A DNA stretch of 64,000 nt, taken from contig JARDYH010000004.1 in NCBI GenBank assembly GCA_029215795.1, positions 203,588,017 to 203,652,016 on the forward strand, in the 5' to 3' direction. The notes below the pieces were generated by a model that was not told the DNA's origin, did no database searches, and worked only from the letters and a program-made list of their open reading frames with translations. The stretch comes from Anniella stebbinsi (lineage: Eukaryota; Chordata; Lepidosauria; Squamata; Anniellidae). A program made the position numbers and the translations under genes. Below, in pieces: positions 10,582 to 20,025 of this stretch; position 1 is the stretch's first letter, and each line of letters begins with the position of its first letter.

Positions 10582-11362
10582 TTAGAAATAACTAATTCTT
10601 CGTGCTCGATCTGCCTAACTTTCTGTGTATTTTTTACCTGGGAGGGGAAAGGCGGGGGCAAGATTTGGCGTAAGGAAAATGGCAAAGCAAGAAAATGTTG
10701 AAGCAACTCCTTTCCTCTGCTGTTCTTTCACACCCACACCCAATCCCAGCCTCCCAAGACTGTTTTTGATTTTAAAAGGAAACCAGCAGTAGAATGTTAC
10801 ACACATCTGTGTACATTGTAATGTTTAGTTTGGCGCAAGGGTTTTCTTTTTCCCTTTGGGTCTGTTATGAGTCAGAACAGCGTTCAATTCAGCCATGTGT
10901 CCTGAGATTTTGGCTGTCAGGGAGCTGCTTCATTTGCTACATTTTATATGTGCATCTAAAAATGCAACGTGTGTACAAAATAAACAAGGGCTTTCAACCA
11001 CATTCAGTGCTGGCCCAAGACATTTTGCTACCTGAGCTGGATCCCAAATGCCACACACACACTAGGGCCAGCACTTGAAAACATTTTGCTGCACCATTCT
11101 GATACCAATCCATGCCTTCATCTATTTCTCCCCACCCATGGTGCTGCCTAAAGCAGGTTGCCTCACCTTCCTCTATCACAGAGCCAGCCCTGAACTCCTA
11201 ATGATAGGGCCACATAGGCCAGAGACCTGGGAGGTCATGGGGTTTGGTTCAGAGTTGTGCCCTTTTTCCATGCAGTTCTTGAAAAATCTGCTTACTGAAA
11301 AATCGGGGGAGGGGCTCCAGATTCACATGGCATAGGGAGGTGCAGACAGAAATAGAAATTGG

Positions 11363-11681
11363 TAGGGTGACCAGATAAAATCCAGGTCAGGGCTATGTAA
11401 CTTTAACAGTTGTAGAGAAAAGGGAATTTCAGCCAGAGTCATTTGTATGCAATTAGTTCCTGGTGATGTTCCCTTTTCATCACAACAGTTAAAGTTGCAG
11501 GCACTATACTAGAGTGACCAGATACAAAAGAAGGCAGGGCCCCTGCAACTTTAACATTTGTGATGAAGAGGGGATTTCACCAGGAACTAATTGCATACAA
11601 ATGACACTGGCTGAAATTCCCTTTTCTCTATAACTGTTAAAGTTACATGAGCCCTGACCTGGATTTTATCTGGTCACCCTA
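11363..11681. mobile_element. 319-bp hAT MITE with perfect target duplication
   Basis: Same family as 7632-7951: TAGGGTGACCAGATAAAAT at the left, its complement at the right, with long self-complementary arms. Perfect 8-bp duplications GAAATTGG flank it (11355-11362 and 11682-11689). Non-coding. Confidence 0.92.
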
Positions 11682-12616
11682 GAAATTGGCAACAATGGTC
11701 TCTCCCCTTCTTTTCATGGAAGATTCCTGCTGGATTCAAGCCATGGCTTCCTGTTTCATAGACATACTGTAAGTGGGGGGGGGGGTTATGTGTCACCTCT
11801 CTACACCCCATTTTACTTTAAGATCCAGTGCTAAATCTGTTTTAAATGATTTGAAAATCTTAAGCACCATATTATAAGGTGAAAACTGAATGCTTATACA
11901 TTTTTCTCAAAATTTGTTAATTATTCTCTTCTACTTCTGCTTTGATCTGTAGTGTTGGGCTGGCTGTTCCAAGATCAAGCCTGATCAAGCAGACACGCAC
12001 AAAATATCAAAGTTGATCCCAATGATATTTTTAGACAATGCCTTAAAATCATGTTTTTCCTTGTAAAGTATGTGGCGTGTACAGACTCTATGACACTGTG
12101 GATTGTACTGGCACTCATTCGGCAAGGGCCCATAACTCAATCATGGCTTCACCACACCTGAATATTGCAGCCATCTCGACCTCGTGCCAATAAAAACTTC
12201 TTAGCACACAAAAGTATCATATATTTTGCGTTATACCTTTAGGCACTTAGATTCATCTCTAGATTCTGTAGATTCATCAATTCATAATTACCTTTTTTTG
12301 TTGGAGTTCAAGTGTTAAGTGAGCTTACCACTAACATAATCAATCTTCTCCGGTTTAAAAGAGAAGGATTTGACACATCTTTTATTAAAAGTTATCAGTT
12401 ATTAAAGTTATTCATCAGTTATTAAAGCAAAAACATCTAACTATAGCAGCCATGCCATTTTGGGTTCCTAATATTATAGGCTCCTAACTATAAGTTCACT
12501 ACACAGTCTGGGGCCTTGCACAAACATTTTTGGTGAGAGGTGAAGGCCAATGGAATTAAGTCTTACTGCAATATAACTTGTTTCCAAGTTGTAATAGAGC
12601 TGATATGGATGCAGAG

Positions 12617-12790
12617 TTGTTTAATTTATTAGTACTTATTATAAACATTTATGCGACACCTTATTTGCTAAAAAGCCACCAAGGCAGTGTAAAACAATTC
12701 AAAATAATAAAACCTTAAAACAGTAAAAATATGGACATTAAATCAGTAAAACATTAAAGCATTAAAACAACTAGATAATGAAGAAAGCAA
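12617..12790 (-). repeat. LINE 3' tail, antisense
   Basis: Reads TTTATGCGACACC..AAAGCCACCAAGGCAGTGT then a long A-rich AAAACAGTAAAA stretch. This is the reverse of the tail type at 24.6 and 30.5 kb, more diverged. Confidence 0.5.
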
Positions 12791-13052
12791 GAATCCCAGA
12801 TACCATAGATGGCTTGGATTCCCCCCTTATTTAGGGTGACCAGATGCCCGGATTTGTCCGGACATGCCCGGGAAATGGGGTGCAAATCCGCATCCGGGCG
12901 GAAAAACCATTTTGGGGGGCCAAATCCGGAAATTTAGCCCCCCAAAACGGTGACCAGATGGCCCTGGGGCGAGCCGGGCCAACTGGGGGGCGGCGGGGGC
13001 AAACCGGGGCGGCGGGGGGTCACGCGGCGGTGGCGGGAGGCTGGCGGCACGA

Positions 13053-13250
13053 GGCACCTACCGGCTGGGGCGTCCGTTTCCCTCCGGTGCTCGGAATCTA
13101 CTGAGGAACAGGCTTCGCGGCCTGTCCCTCAGTAGCGCGCCGGGTGATGACGTCATCACTCGGCGCGCTGAGAGGCAGGCCAGGAAGCCTGTTTCTCAGT
13201 AGATTCCAAGCACGGAGGGAAACGGACGCCCCAGCAGCAGCAGGTAAGGA
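13053..13250. repeat. Palindromic CRE-core module, unit 1
   Basis: Inverted arms (CCGTTTCCCTCC.. and ..GGAGGGAAACGG; AATCTACTGAG and CTCAGTAGATT) converge on GGGTGATGACGTCATCACTC. The centre (13148-13155) is the full cyclic-AMP response element TGACGTCA. The right edge is CAGGTAAGG, a consensus 5' splice donor. The left edge is a weaker inverted version (CACCTACC). Confidence 0.75.
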
Positions 13251-13327
13251 GCGCGGGGCGGGTGGGGGGGTGGGGGGTGCGGCGCGGGTGCTCGCGGCGG
13301 GTGGGGGGGCGGCGCGGGGGCACGGGG

Positions 13328-13520
13328 CACTTACCTGCTGGGTCTTCCCACCGTTGCTTGGAATCTACTGAGAAACAGGCTTCGCGGCCTGTCCCTCAGT
13401 AGCGCACTGGGTGATGATGTCATCACCCGGCGCACTGCTGAGAGACAGGCCAGGAAGCCTGTTTCTCAGTAGATTCCAAGCACGGAGGGAAACGGACGTC
13501 CCAGCAGCAGCAGGTAAGGA
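13328..13520. repeat. Palindromic CRE-core module, unit 2
   Basis: A tandem copy of unit 1, about 267 bp further on, centred on GGGTGATGATGTCATCACCC. It is edged by CACTTACCTG on the left, which reads CAGGTAAGTG on the minus strand, and by CAGGTAAGGA on the right. Both edges are strong donor-like sequences facing outwards. Confidence 0.75.
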
Positions 13521-13719
13521 GCGGGGGGCGGGGGGGCGGGGGGTGTGCACGGGGGGTGGGGGGCGGGGGGGCGCAGGGCACTTATCTGCTGGTCCTAACG
13601 GGGAAAACTGGGGCAATCCGGGCCGACAGGGGGGTGGCGGGGGCTAACCGGGGAAAGGATCAGCTCTCCTCCCGCCCTAAAATGCCCGCGCTTCTCCCCG
13701 GCCTCCGCAAGAAAGAAGA

Positions 13720-13969
13720 GCTCAGCGTTAGGGAGCGTCAACAAATTCCTTGTCTGGTGGCTAACTGCTTTAGCCTCCAGACAAGGAATTTGTTGACGCT
13801 CCCTAATGCTGAGCATTTCTTTCCTGTCTGTGCTGCTCCCCGGCCACTCCCAGGCCACCGTAAAAAACAAGTGCTCAGCGTTAGGGAGCGTCAACAAATT
13901 CCTTGTCTGGTGGCTAACTGCTTTAGCCACCAGACAAGGAATTTGTTGACGCTCCCTAACCCTGAGTAC
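13720..13969. repeat. Two tandem long hairpins
   Basis: The hairpins at 13720-13816 and 13872-13969 share the same arm sequence (CTCAGCGTTAGGGAGCGTC, ACAAATTCCTTGTCTGG) and its complement. Each loops at GGCTAACTGCTTTAGCC. Pairing is nearly perfect in both. Confidence 0.85.
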
Positions 13970-14354
13970 TTGTTTCCTGCGGAGGCCGGAGCAGCGCCGG
14001 CATTTTAAAGCAGTCTCTTCCTCCTCCTTTGCCTGCTGCTGCTGTTGCTGTTCCTCAGATACCTCCAGGGAGCCCAGGAGCAGGGCAAGAAGGGTGAGGG
14101 GACTGCAGGGGTCACGCGGCAGTGGAGGAGATCGGCGGTGGCAGGACCAGGTAGGTCTGGGCTGGGTTTTTGGAGGTGTGTGACTTGGTGGGGGGGTTGT
14201 TTCGGGTGGGGGGGTGGCGGGGGTGTCTGCTTGTTAGCCATATGGCAGGCAGCTTTTTTAATTTTTTTTATTTTATGTTGAGGGGGGAGGCTGCTTTGGT
14301 GGGGTGGTCGTTTTGGACAGGGATTTTGCTTTCCAAAATCTGGTCACCCTAGCT

Positions 14355-14731
14355 GGGGGGGGGGGGGGGGTCAGCCAGATGCACGTTTGGGCCTCCGGAA
14401 CTGTGCAGATCACTGCCGCCATTAGCCTGGCTGGCTGGGAAATATCTGTGCATTTGCAGTTGTTCTCCAGCCACGCCAATGGCAGCAGCAATCTGCAGTT
14501 TCCAGTGGCCTTAGAAATGTGTGCTCGGCTCGCCCCATCCCCCAGCCAATTGATGCCTAAAGGATCTCTTAATGCAAGCGTTAAGAGACCCTTCAGGCAT
14601 CAATTGGCTGGGGGGGAAGGCAAGCCGAGCACACGTTTGCCGGGCCTCCTGTGCAGATCCCGCCCTCTCTGTCCTGGAAATCTCAAGTCTCACAGGGCTT
14701 TCATCAAGTGAGACTTGAGACTTCTGGAAGA
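14355..14731. repeat. G-run plus palindromic GC-rich sequence
   Basis: A run of about 16 G (14355-14370) is followed by a hairpin whose arms (GTGCTCGGCTCGCC, CCAGCCAATTGATGCC) lie at 14521-14560 and 14596-14634. A smaller hairpin has arms TCTCAAGTCTCAC (14681-14693) and GTGAGACTTGAGA (14708-14720). The style matches the preceding composite element, but the termini are unclear. Confidence 0.6.
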
Positions 14732-14932
14732 GGTGGAGCGTGCATATGCGCGCCAAACAAGAAAAAGCAGAAGGCAGCAGCAGCACGATCCCAGGGCACA
14801 AGAGGCAGGTGAGGCAGGTGAGGTGTGACACGAGAGACGGGCGAGAGGCGAGGCAGGAGCGACCCAACAACAGGAACACAAACAGAATGCAAGCTCCATG
14901 CCCAAAAAATAAAAATTACTCTTAAACAAAAA

Positions 14933-15030
14933 AAGATCCTATGCATGTTTAGACAGAAAAAAAAATCCTACAACTCCTAGAATCCCTTAGCCAGCATGGC
15001 TAAACATGACTAAACATGCATAGGGTTGCA
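14933..15030. repeat. Palindromic repeat, family F
   Basis: Starts with ATCCTATGCATGTTTAGACAG, ACAACTCCTAGAATCCC, and ends with the inverted TAAACATGCATAGGGTTGCA. Related copies are near 31.6, 49.4 and 50.2 kb. Confidence 0.65.
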
Positions 15031-15076
15031 CCTTAAGTGAGTTTAAAATGTGAAACTCCTCACATGTGTGGAATCG

Positions 15077-15078
<2 letters not shown>

Positions 15079-15116
<38 letters not shown>
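15079..15116. repeat. (AT)n microsatellite
   Basis: Nineteen uninterrupted AT dinucleotides. Confidence 0.95.
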
Positions 15117-15119
<3 letters not shown>

Positions 15120-15799
15120 CTCTAGTATCAGAAATGTAGCAGTTGTCATTGTGGAAGATATACCTGCCATTTGAAGTGAAGCAATGCATTTTTAGCTATA
15201 AAGGGGGCTATAAGACTATGACACTCAGCATCTAAAATTGCTTAACTACACCATTGTAAGCTAGTACCTGATTATGCAGAGAGAGCTGCTCAGCCAATTA
15301 TGACCAGTAGATTGACTGTTGACATATTCACTGGAGTGCCAGAGACCTTTACCTGTTGCTTCTTCCAAGCTGCTCAGGCAAGGTGACAGAAGTGGTACTG
15401 CAGCAAAAAGGGATGTGAGCAGCCATGTTTGGACTAGTGGCAAGGTAATATGTGGGTATGTAGTGTGGTTTGGTTTGAATTGCTTGTGTCTGGATCTCCT
15501 TGGCTCTGAAAGCATCTTTCTAGACTGTATCTGCTGGTTACATGATCCATGAGGCCAGGTTATGGTGGGTGTATAGTCCTCCTTGACATGAGGGGTTTGT
15601 ACTTGCTAGAGAAAGGTGAACAAATGTGAAGAGAAGCATAGGGAGCTCTTCTTCTTTTGTGTTCAGTAAACTCAATTGAATTTACTTCTGAGTAGGATTA
15701 TGCTCTGCTGTCTAGGCATTCATACAAAGTTAACCAGAATTAACCTGAACTTCACATTGACTATCCATTTAATATTGCTAGTATATTAAATGTCTGAGT

Positions 15800-16035
15800 T
15801 GTGGATTGTGGTGTAGTGGCTAAAGTGTTGGACAGAGATTTGGGAGATCTGGATTCTAGTTCCCACTCAGCTATGGAAGCTCACTGGGTGACTTTGGGCC
15901 AGTCACAGACTCTCAGTCCAGCCTACCTCACAGGGTTGTTGTTGTGAGGATAAAATGGAGAAGAGGGGGATTATGTACACTGCTTTAGGTTCCTTGGAGG
16001 AAAAATAGCAGGATATAAATGGAATAAATAAAATG
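15800..16035 (+). repeat. tRNA-derived SINE (Sauria type), sense
   Basis: The head TGTGGTGTAGTGGCTAAAGT is the A-box region and GATTCTAGTTCCCACTC is a degraded B-box of RNA polymerase III promoters. The body contains CTCACTGGGTGACTTTGGGC, CAGTCACAGACTCTC, CTACCTCACAGGGTTGTTG, and the tail GGATATAAATGGAATAAATA. These blocks are typical of squamate Sauria-type SINEs. A reverse copy is at 61505-61718. Confidence 0.8.
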
Positions 16036-16039
16036 TAAA

Positions 16040-16740
16040 CTCTGTAATCTTTTAACTTGTAGTTAGATATTTTGATAGAGGTATAGTTAATATGAGTTTC
16101 TACTAAACCCTAACTGAGGCCATACTGTGGATGCTTATCACCAGTTCTCCCAATAGTGTACACATAAAATCTGCAAAAGGCTATTTCTGGAGCAAAACCT
16201 TTAGTTTATATTACATCTCAAGTGTTACAATGTTTTAAAGAGAGACACTCTTTCTTTCTTAATATTAATGAAATCACACTAAAAGGCTGAGAAAAGATTG
16301 CTACAGTGGCTCAATCATTCTTTCTCTCTTCTTTCTCCACCTTTACCTGGGAATAAGTTCTATTAAACTCAGTGAGCTTGCTTCTGGTTAGGCCACAATC
16401 CTATACATGTTGGCTGTGGAATGCTGGGAGTTATAGGATTTGTTTTCTGGCTAGAGGATTGCACCTGTTGTGTACCTTTCTAATCTTTCCTTACCACATA
16501 TTTCCCATTTTCTGTTTAGTCTAGCACTGGTGTACCCTTTCCTAACCACAGTGTTCTTTAGCTATTTTTTTCTAATCTAGGACCTGTTTTCTTTAGAAAA
16601 ATGGAAAATAATAGATTTTATTTTCTGTTGATGTACAGCAACTAAAAATACATGTTAATTTCAGATACATTGGATATTTCACTTGTTCTTTATTTCAGTG
16701 ATTCTAACTTTAACATATTATTTAGAACAGGTTTGTCATA
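16040..16740. other. Intergenic, no gene recognised
   Basis: AT-rich sequence. A short family D/F-like remnant (TAAGTTCTATTAAACTCAG, AATCCTATACATG) lies at about 16350-16470. Otherwise I recognise nothing. Confidence 0.4.
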
Positions 16741-16742
16741 AT

Positions 16743-16917
16743 TATGAGCTGTAGAATCAGACGTGACCAAGGCCATGTTCAGGTGGGCACACCCCCTTGG
16801 GGGCTGAGCATGTTGATAGGCACACCCCCTTGGGGGCTGGGCATGTTGGTGGGCACGCCCCCTCAAGGGCGGCCATGTTGTCCTCCTTTTTGGTTTTCAA
16901 ATTATGGTCACCCTACC
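16743..16917. mobile_element. hAT-like right end carrying a minisatellite
   Basis: Ends AATTATGGTCACCCTA, the terminal repeat of the TAGGGTGACCA family. The rest consists of three tandem 33-bp units (16785-16883) containing CACACCCCCTTGGGGGCTG. No clear left terminus, so probably a 5'-deleted copy. Confidence 0.55.
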
Positions 16918-16929
16918 TTATTGGTCTGA

Positions 16930-18050
16930 GAAAGCACTCCAACTTTAGAAGGGGGAGTCAGTGATCCAGCCCCCAACCCTGTCCCCTTGCATCCAACACA
17001 GAGAGAACTGGGCTGGCTGCCTCTCCACGGGTAAAACAATTGACGTTGGAGAAGGGAAAAGGTGGTGTTGTGGCGGGCAGGGAGGGGAAGGGAACGGAGA
17101 GACCAGATTACAATTTATCTTGAGCTTCCTCCATCCAGCCTCTGTACCTCTCCTTCCAAAGTGTCCTTGTTAGAAGTGTGGTGCTCAGCTTCAACTTGTT
17201 TTTTTAAAAAACACCCCTAGATAACAGCTATAATCCAATTCACACTTAGTAGGGCATTCATGTGTAACACTAATCATGATTTGAGGGGCTGGGAGGAGGA
17301 GTAAACCTCTGAATATAAAAATCTTTCATCATCCACATCTCTTTGGACATTCTTCTTGCTCATTTGAAATCACTGTAATCTTACAAGTACACTACAGAGG
17401 CTGGTCTAATACTGGAGTGTACTCCTTTCGTAATGTCTGACCATTAATGTAGAAGATGTGATACTAATAATTGCCAGATCTGCATTCACAATATTTCTAA
17501 TGTAAAAAGCAGTCAATGTGTAAGGATACCTGCCCAACCACTCCAGACACCCCCATCAAAAAAACTATGCAGGAGACCTCAAACTTGCCCAATAGAAATT
17601 CTGTCATAGAAATGTCCATTCTCAGAAATTATCCAAGTGCACCATGCGTCCACCATATCAGAGTGTAACATTTATAAAAAGAAATCCTAGTAGACTTATA
17701 ATGTGTGGATTGCTTTTTATAAATGGCCATAGAGTATTCAGTATTTATTCTCCCAAGTCGCCAAGAGTTACACATCAAAGAGTATGTTTGCATTTCTATA
17801 ATAGATAACAGCACTGACTCAAGCTCCAGGGTTGGTACAAACTATAAACTGAATTAACAATCTCACATTTGTGTACTATAAAGATTAGGTAAGGAGGGGG
17901 GAGTCACCTTAGCTGTAGCTGAAGTAATCATTTTAAAGCCTTCCCAATGCCATATTTTTACCATGACAAGTTAAAACCAAGTGGGCAAAGTAATTCTTTA
18001 GTTCATAATGATTTCTAACTCAACTCCAAGCGCCAAACAATATACCCATA
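16930..18050. other. Intergenic, no gene recognised
   Basis: No recognisable coding or RNA gene and no clear repeat. A block at 17030-17110 is purine-rich. Confidence 0.4.
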
Positions 18051-18309
18051 TTTTAGGGTTCCATTACCTGCAACTCAACTAATCCAACATCTACCAGAAG
18101 ACTGGAAGATGGCCAACGTAACACCAATTTTTAAAAAGTGATCCGGGAGGAGGGGGGATCTGGGAAATTACAGGCCAGTTAGTTTAACGTCTGTTCCAGG
18201 TAAATTGGTTGAAAGCATTATTAAAAACAATATTAGATAGCATATAGAAGAACATGTCCTTCTGAAAAAGAATCAACACGGCTTCTGCCAGGGTAAGTCC
18301 TGTTTCAAT

Positions 18310-18449
18310 AATCTTTTAGAGTTTTATTGGTGTTTTATTGGTGTTTTAATGATGTACTGGTTTTATCTGCTTTTAATCAGTTTTTGTATTTTGTGTTTGG
18401 TGTTGTTCCCCGCCTCGATCCGTTGGGAGAGGCGGGTGATAAATAAATA

Positions 18450-18495
<46 letters not shown>
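18310..18495 (+). repeat. Retroposon 3' tail ending in (ATT)n
   Basis: TTTTATCTGCTTTTAATCAG, then CCCCGCCTCGATCCG, GAGAGGCGGGTGATAAATAA and a 45-bp ATT run (18451-18495). This is a 5'-truncated LINE or SINE inserted within the CR1 frame. Its family differs from the TACCGCCC tail family found elsewhere in this window. Confidence 0.65.
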
Positions 18496-18686
18496 TGAAA
18501 ATGTCAATAAACATGTAGAAAGGGGTGATCCTGTGGACATTGTTTACTTGGACTTCCAAAAGGCATTTGATAAAGTCCCTCACCAAAAACTCCTCAGCAA
18601 ACTTAGCAGTCATGGAATAAGAGAAGAGGTCCTCTTATGGATCAGTAACTGGTTAAAGAACAGAAAGCAGAGAGTAGGAATAAATG

Positions 18687-18694
18687 GTAAATTC
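18687..18694. repeat. 8-bp target-site duplication (left)
   Basis: GTAAATTC, repeated perfectly at 20026-20033. Together they bracket the GC-rich hAT element and define its exact ends. Confidence 0.95.
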
Positions 18695-20025
18695 TAGGGA
18701 TGTGCACTGGATCGGACCCGATCCACGATCCGAGTCCGGTCCAGTGGGAAATCGGATAAATTATCCGATTTCCGATCCCGCAGCTGGATCGGCCGATCCA
18801 ATCCGAACCGGTCCGAAAAAGCTCCGAACCGGTTCGGCGGATCGGCGGATCGGCGGGCGCCCACTGGCGCCCACCGCCGCTTCCATTGGCGGGCGCCAGC
18901 GGGCGCCCGCCGATGAAAGTGGACAGCGGGGGGGGGAGGAGGGGGGCACTTACCTTCTCGGCCCGGTGGCTCCCGTCCGGCGCCGGCGCCTACTACTACT
19001 AGCAGGCTCCGCGGCCTGCTCTAGGGTGGCGCGCCGGGTGATGTCATCACCCGGCGCGCTACTCTAGAGCAGGCCGCGGAGCCTGCTGGTAGTAGTAGGC
19101 GCCGGTGCCGGACGGGAGCCACCGGGCCGGGAAGGTAAGGAGGGGGTGCGTGGAGGGGAGGAGGGGGCGCGCGGAGGGGGGAGGGGGGAGGGGGGCCCTT
19201 ACCTGCCCGGCCCGGCGGCTCCCGTCTGGCGCCGGCGCCTACTACTCCCAGCAGGCTCCGCGGCCTGCTCTAGGGTGGCGCGCCGGGTGATGACATCACC
19301 CGGCGCGCTACTCTAGAGCAGGCCGCGGAGCCTGCTGGAAGTAGTAGGCGCCGGCGCCGGACGGGAGCCGCCGGGCCGGGAAGGTAAGGAGGGGGTGCGT
19401 GGAGGGGAGGAGGGGGCGCGCGGAGGGGGGAGGGGGGAGGGGGGCCCTTACCTGCCCGGCCCGGCGGCTCCCGTCCAGCGCCGGCGCCTACTACTACCAG
19501 CAGGCTCCGCGGCCTGCTCCAGGGTGGCGCGCCGGGTGATGTCATCACCCGGCGCGCTACTCGAGAGTAGGCCGCGGAGCCCGCTGGTAGTAGCCGCCGG
19601 CGCCGGACGGGCCGAGAAGGTAAGCAGTGGCGGGGAAGGGGGCTTACCCCCCCCCGGAGCCGTCCGCTTCTATCCGCTGGCGCCCGCGGGCGCCAGCGGA
19701 TGGAAGCGGGCGGCCCCAGGGGGGGTAGGGAGCGCGGGGGAGGGGGTTTACCTGCCGGGGCCGTCCACAGCGGACGGCCCCGGGGGGGGAGGGAGTTAGG
19801 CCCCCCCTTACCCACCCGCCGCCATTTTTTCCTCATAGACTTGCATTGCAATGCAAGTCTATGGGGAAAAAAATGGCGGCCGATCCAAAAATGTACGATT
19901 TTTGGGTCGGGATCGGACTCGATCCGGTCCGGGGGGCCTCCGATTTTGTCCGAACCGGTCCGGGACAAAATTGGAGGTCCCGATCCGGGTCCCGATCCGA
20001 TCCGGGGGGTCCGTGCACACCCCTA
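18695..20025. mobile_element. 1331-bp GC-rich non-autonomous hAT element with CRE-core array
   Basis: Terminal repeats TAGGGATGTGCAC and GTGCACACCCCTA and perfect GTAAATTC duplications show an intact hAT insertion into the CR1 reverse-transcriptase frame. The left subterminal zone repeats GGATCGG/CCGATCC words. The centre has three tandem copies of a 249-bp palindromic module, with dyad centres at about 19044, 19293 and 19542. The right subterminal zone has a further palindrome around CTTGCATTGCAATGCAAG (about 19838-19860). No transposase. Open frames of up to 232 codons are products of GC richness, low stop density and palindromy. Confidence 0.88.
18947..19625. repeat. Tandem 249-bp CRE-like palindrome modules with flanking donor consensus
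   Basis: Each unit has arms with TCCGCGGCCTGCTC and its complement GAGCAGGCCGCGGA around CGCCGGGTGATGTCATCAC or, in unit 2, GGGTGATGACATCACCC. On the right each unit ends in AAGGTAAGG or AAGGTAAGC (19132, 19381, 19617). On the left each begins with CTTACCT, which reads AGGTAAG on the minus strand (18947, 19197, 19447). G-rich spacers (GGAGGGGGGAGGGG) separate the units. Unit spacing is exactly 249 bp twice. Confidence 0.85.

Larger units (their letters stand above)
12832..14351. mobile_element. GC-rich 1.5-kb hAT-like composite element
   Basis: Bounded by TAGGGTGACCAGAT at the left and ATCTGGTCACCCTA at the right, the terminal repeats of the MITE family above. The interior is entirely different: very GC-rich, with two tandem palindromic modules (13053-13250, 13328-13520) and two long hairpins (13720-13816, 13872-13969). 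An internal GGTGACCAGATGGCCC near 12949 is a second terminus, so one element may be nested in another. The flanking octamers (CCCTTATT; GCTGGGGG) do not match, so the outer ends may belong to different insertions. No transposase. Confidence 0.6.

Noticed and set aside
13556..14008. 150-codon frame with repeated peptide RERQQIPCLVANCF
   Set aside because: Translation of the tandem hairpins. The same peptide appears on the opposite strand for the same reason.
12832..14351. Treating the island as a host CpG-island promoter
   Set aside because: CpG richness here coincides with transposon termini and palindromic modules, so transposon origin is the simpler explanation. Promoter activity is kept only as a hypothesis.
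12832..14351. Perfect hAT boundaries for the 12.8-kb element
   Set aside because: The termini fit, but the flanking octamers CCCTTATT and GCTGGGGG do not match, so I do not claim one intact insertion.
16785..16883. CRISPR-like spaced repeats
   Set aside because: Three contiguous 33-bp units with no spacers, in a vertebrate genome. A minisatellite.
19270..19968. 232-codon minus-strand frame plus several + frames at 18.7-20.0 kb
   Set aside because: They fall wholly inside the palindromic hAT array. Peptides repeat with the 249-bp period and appear on both strands because the DNA is self-complementary and GC-rich.
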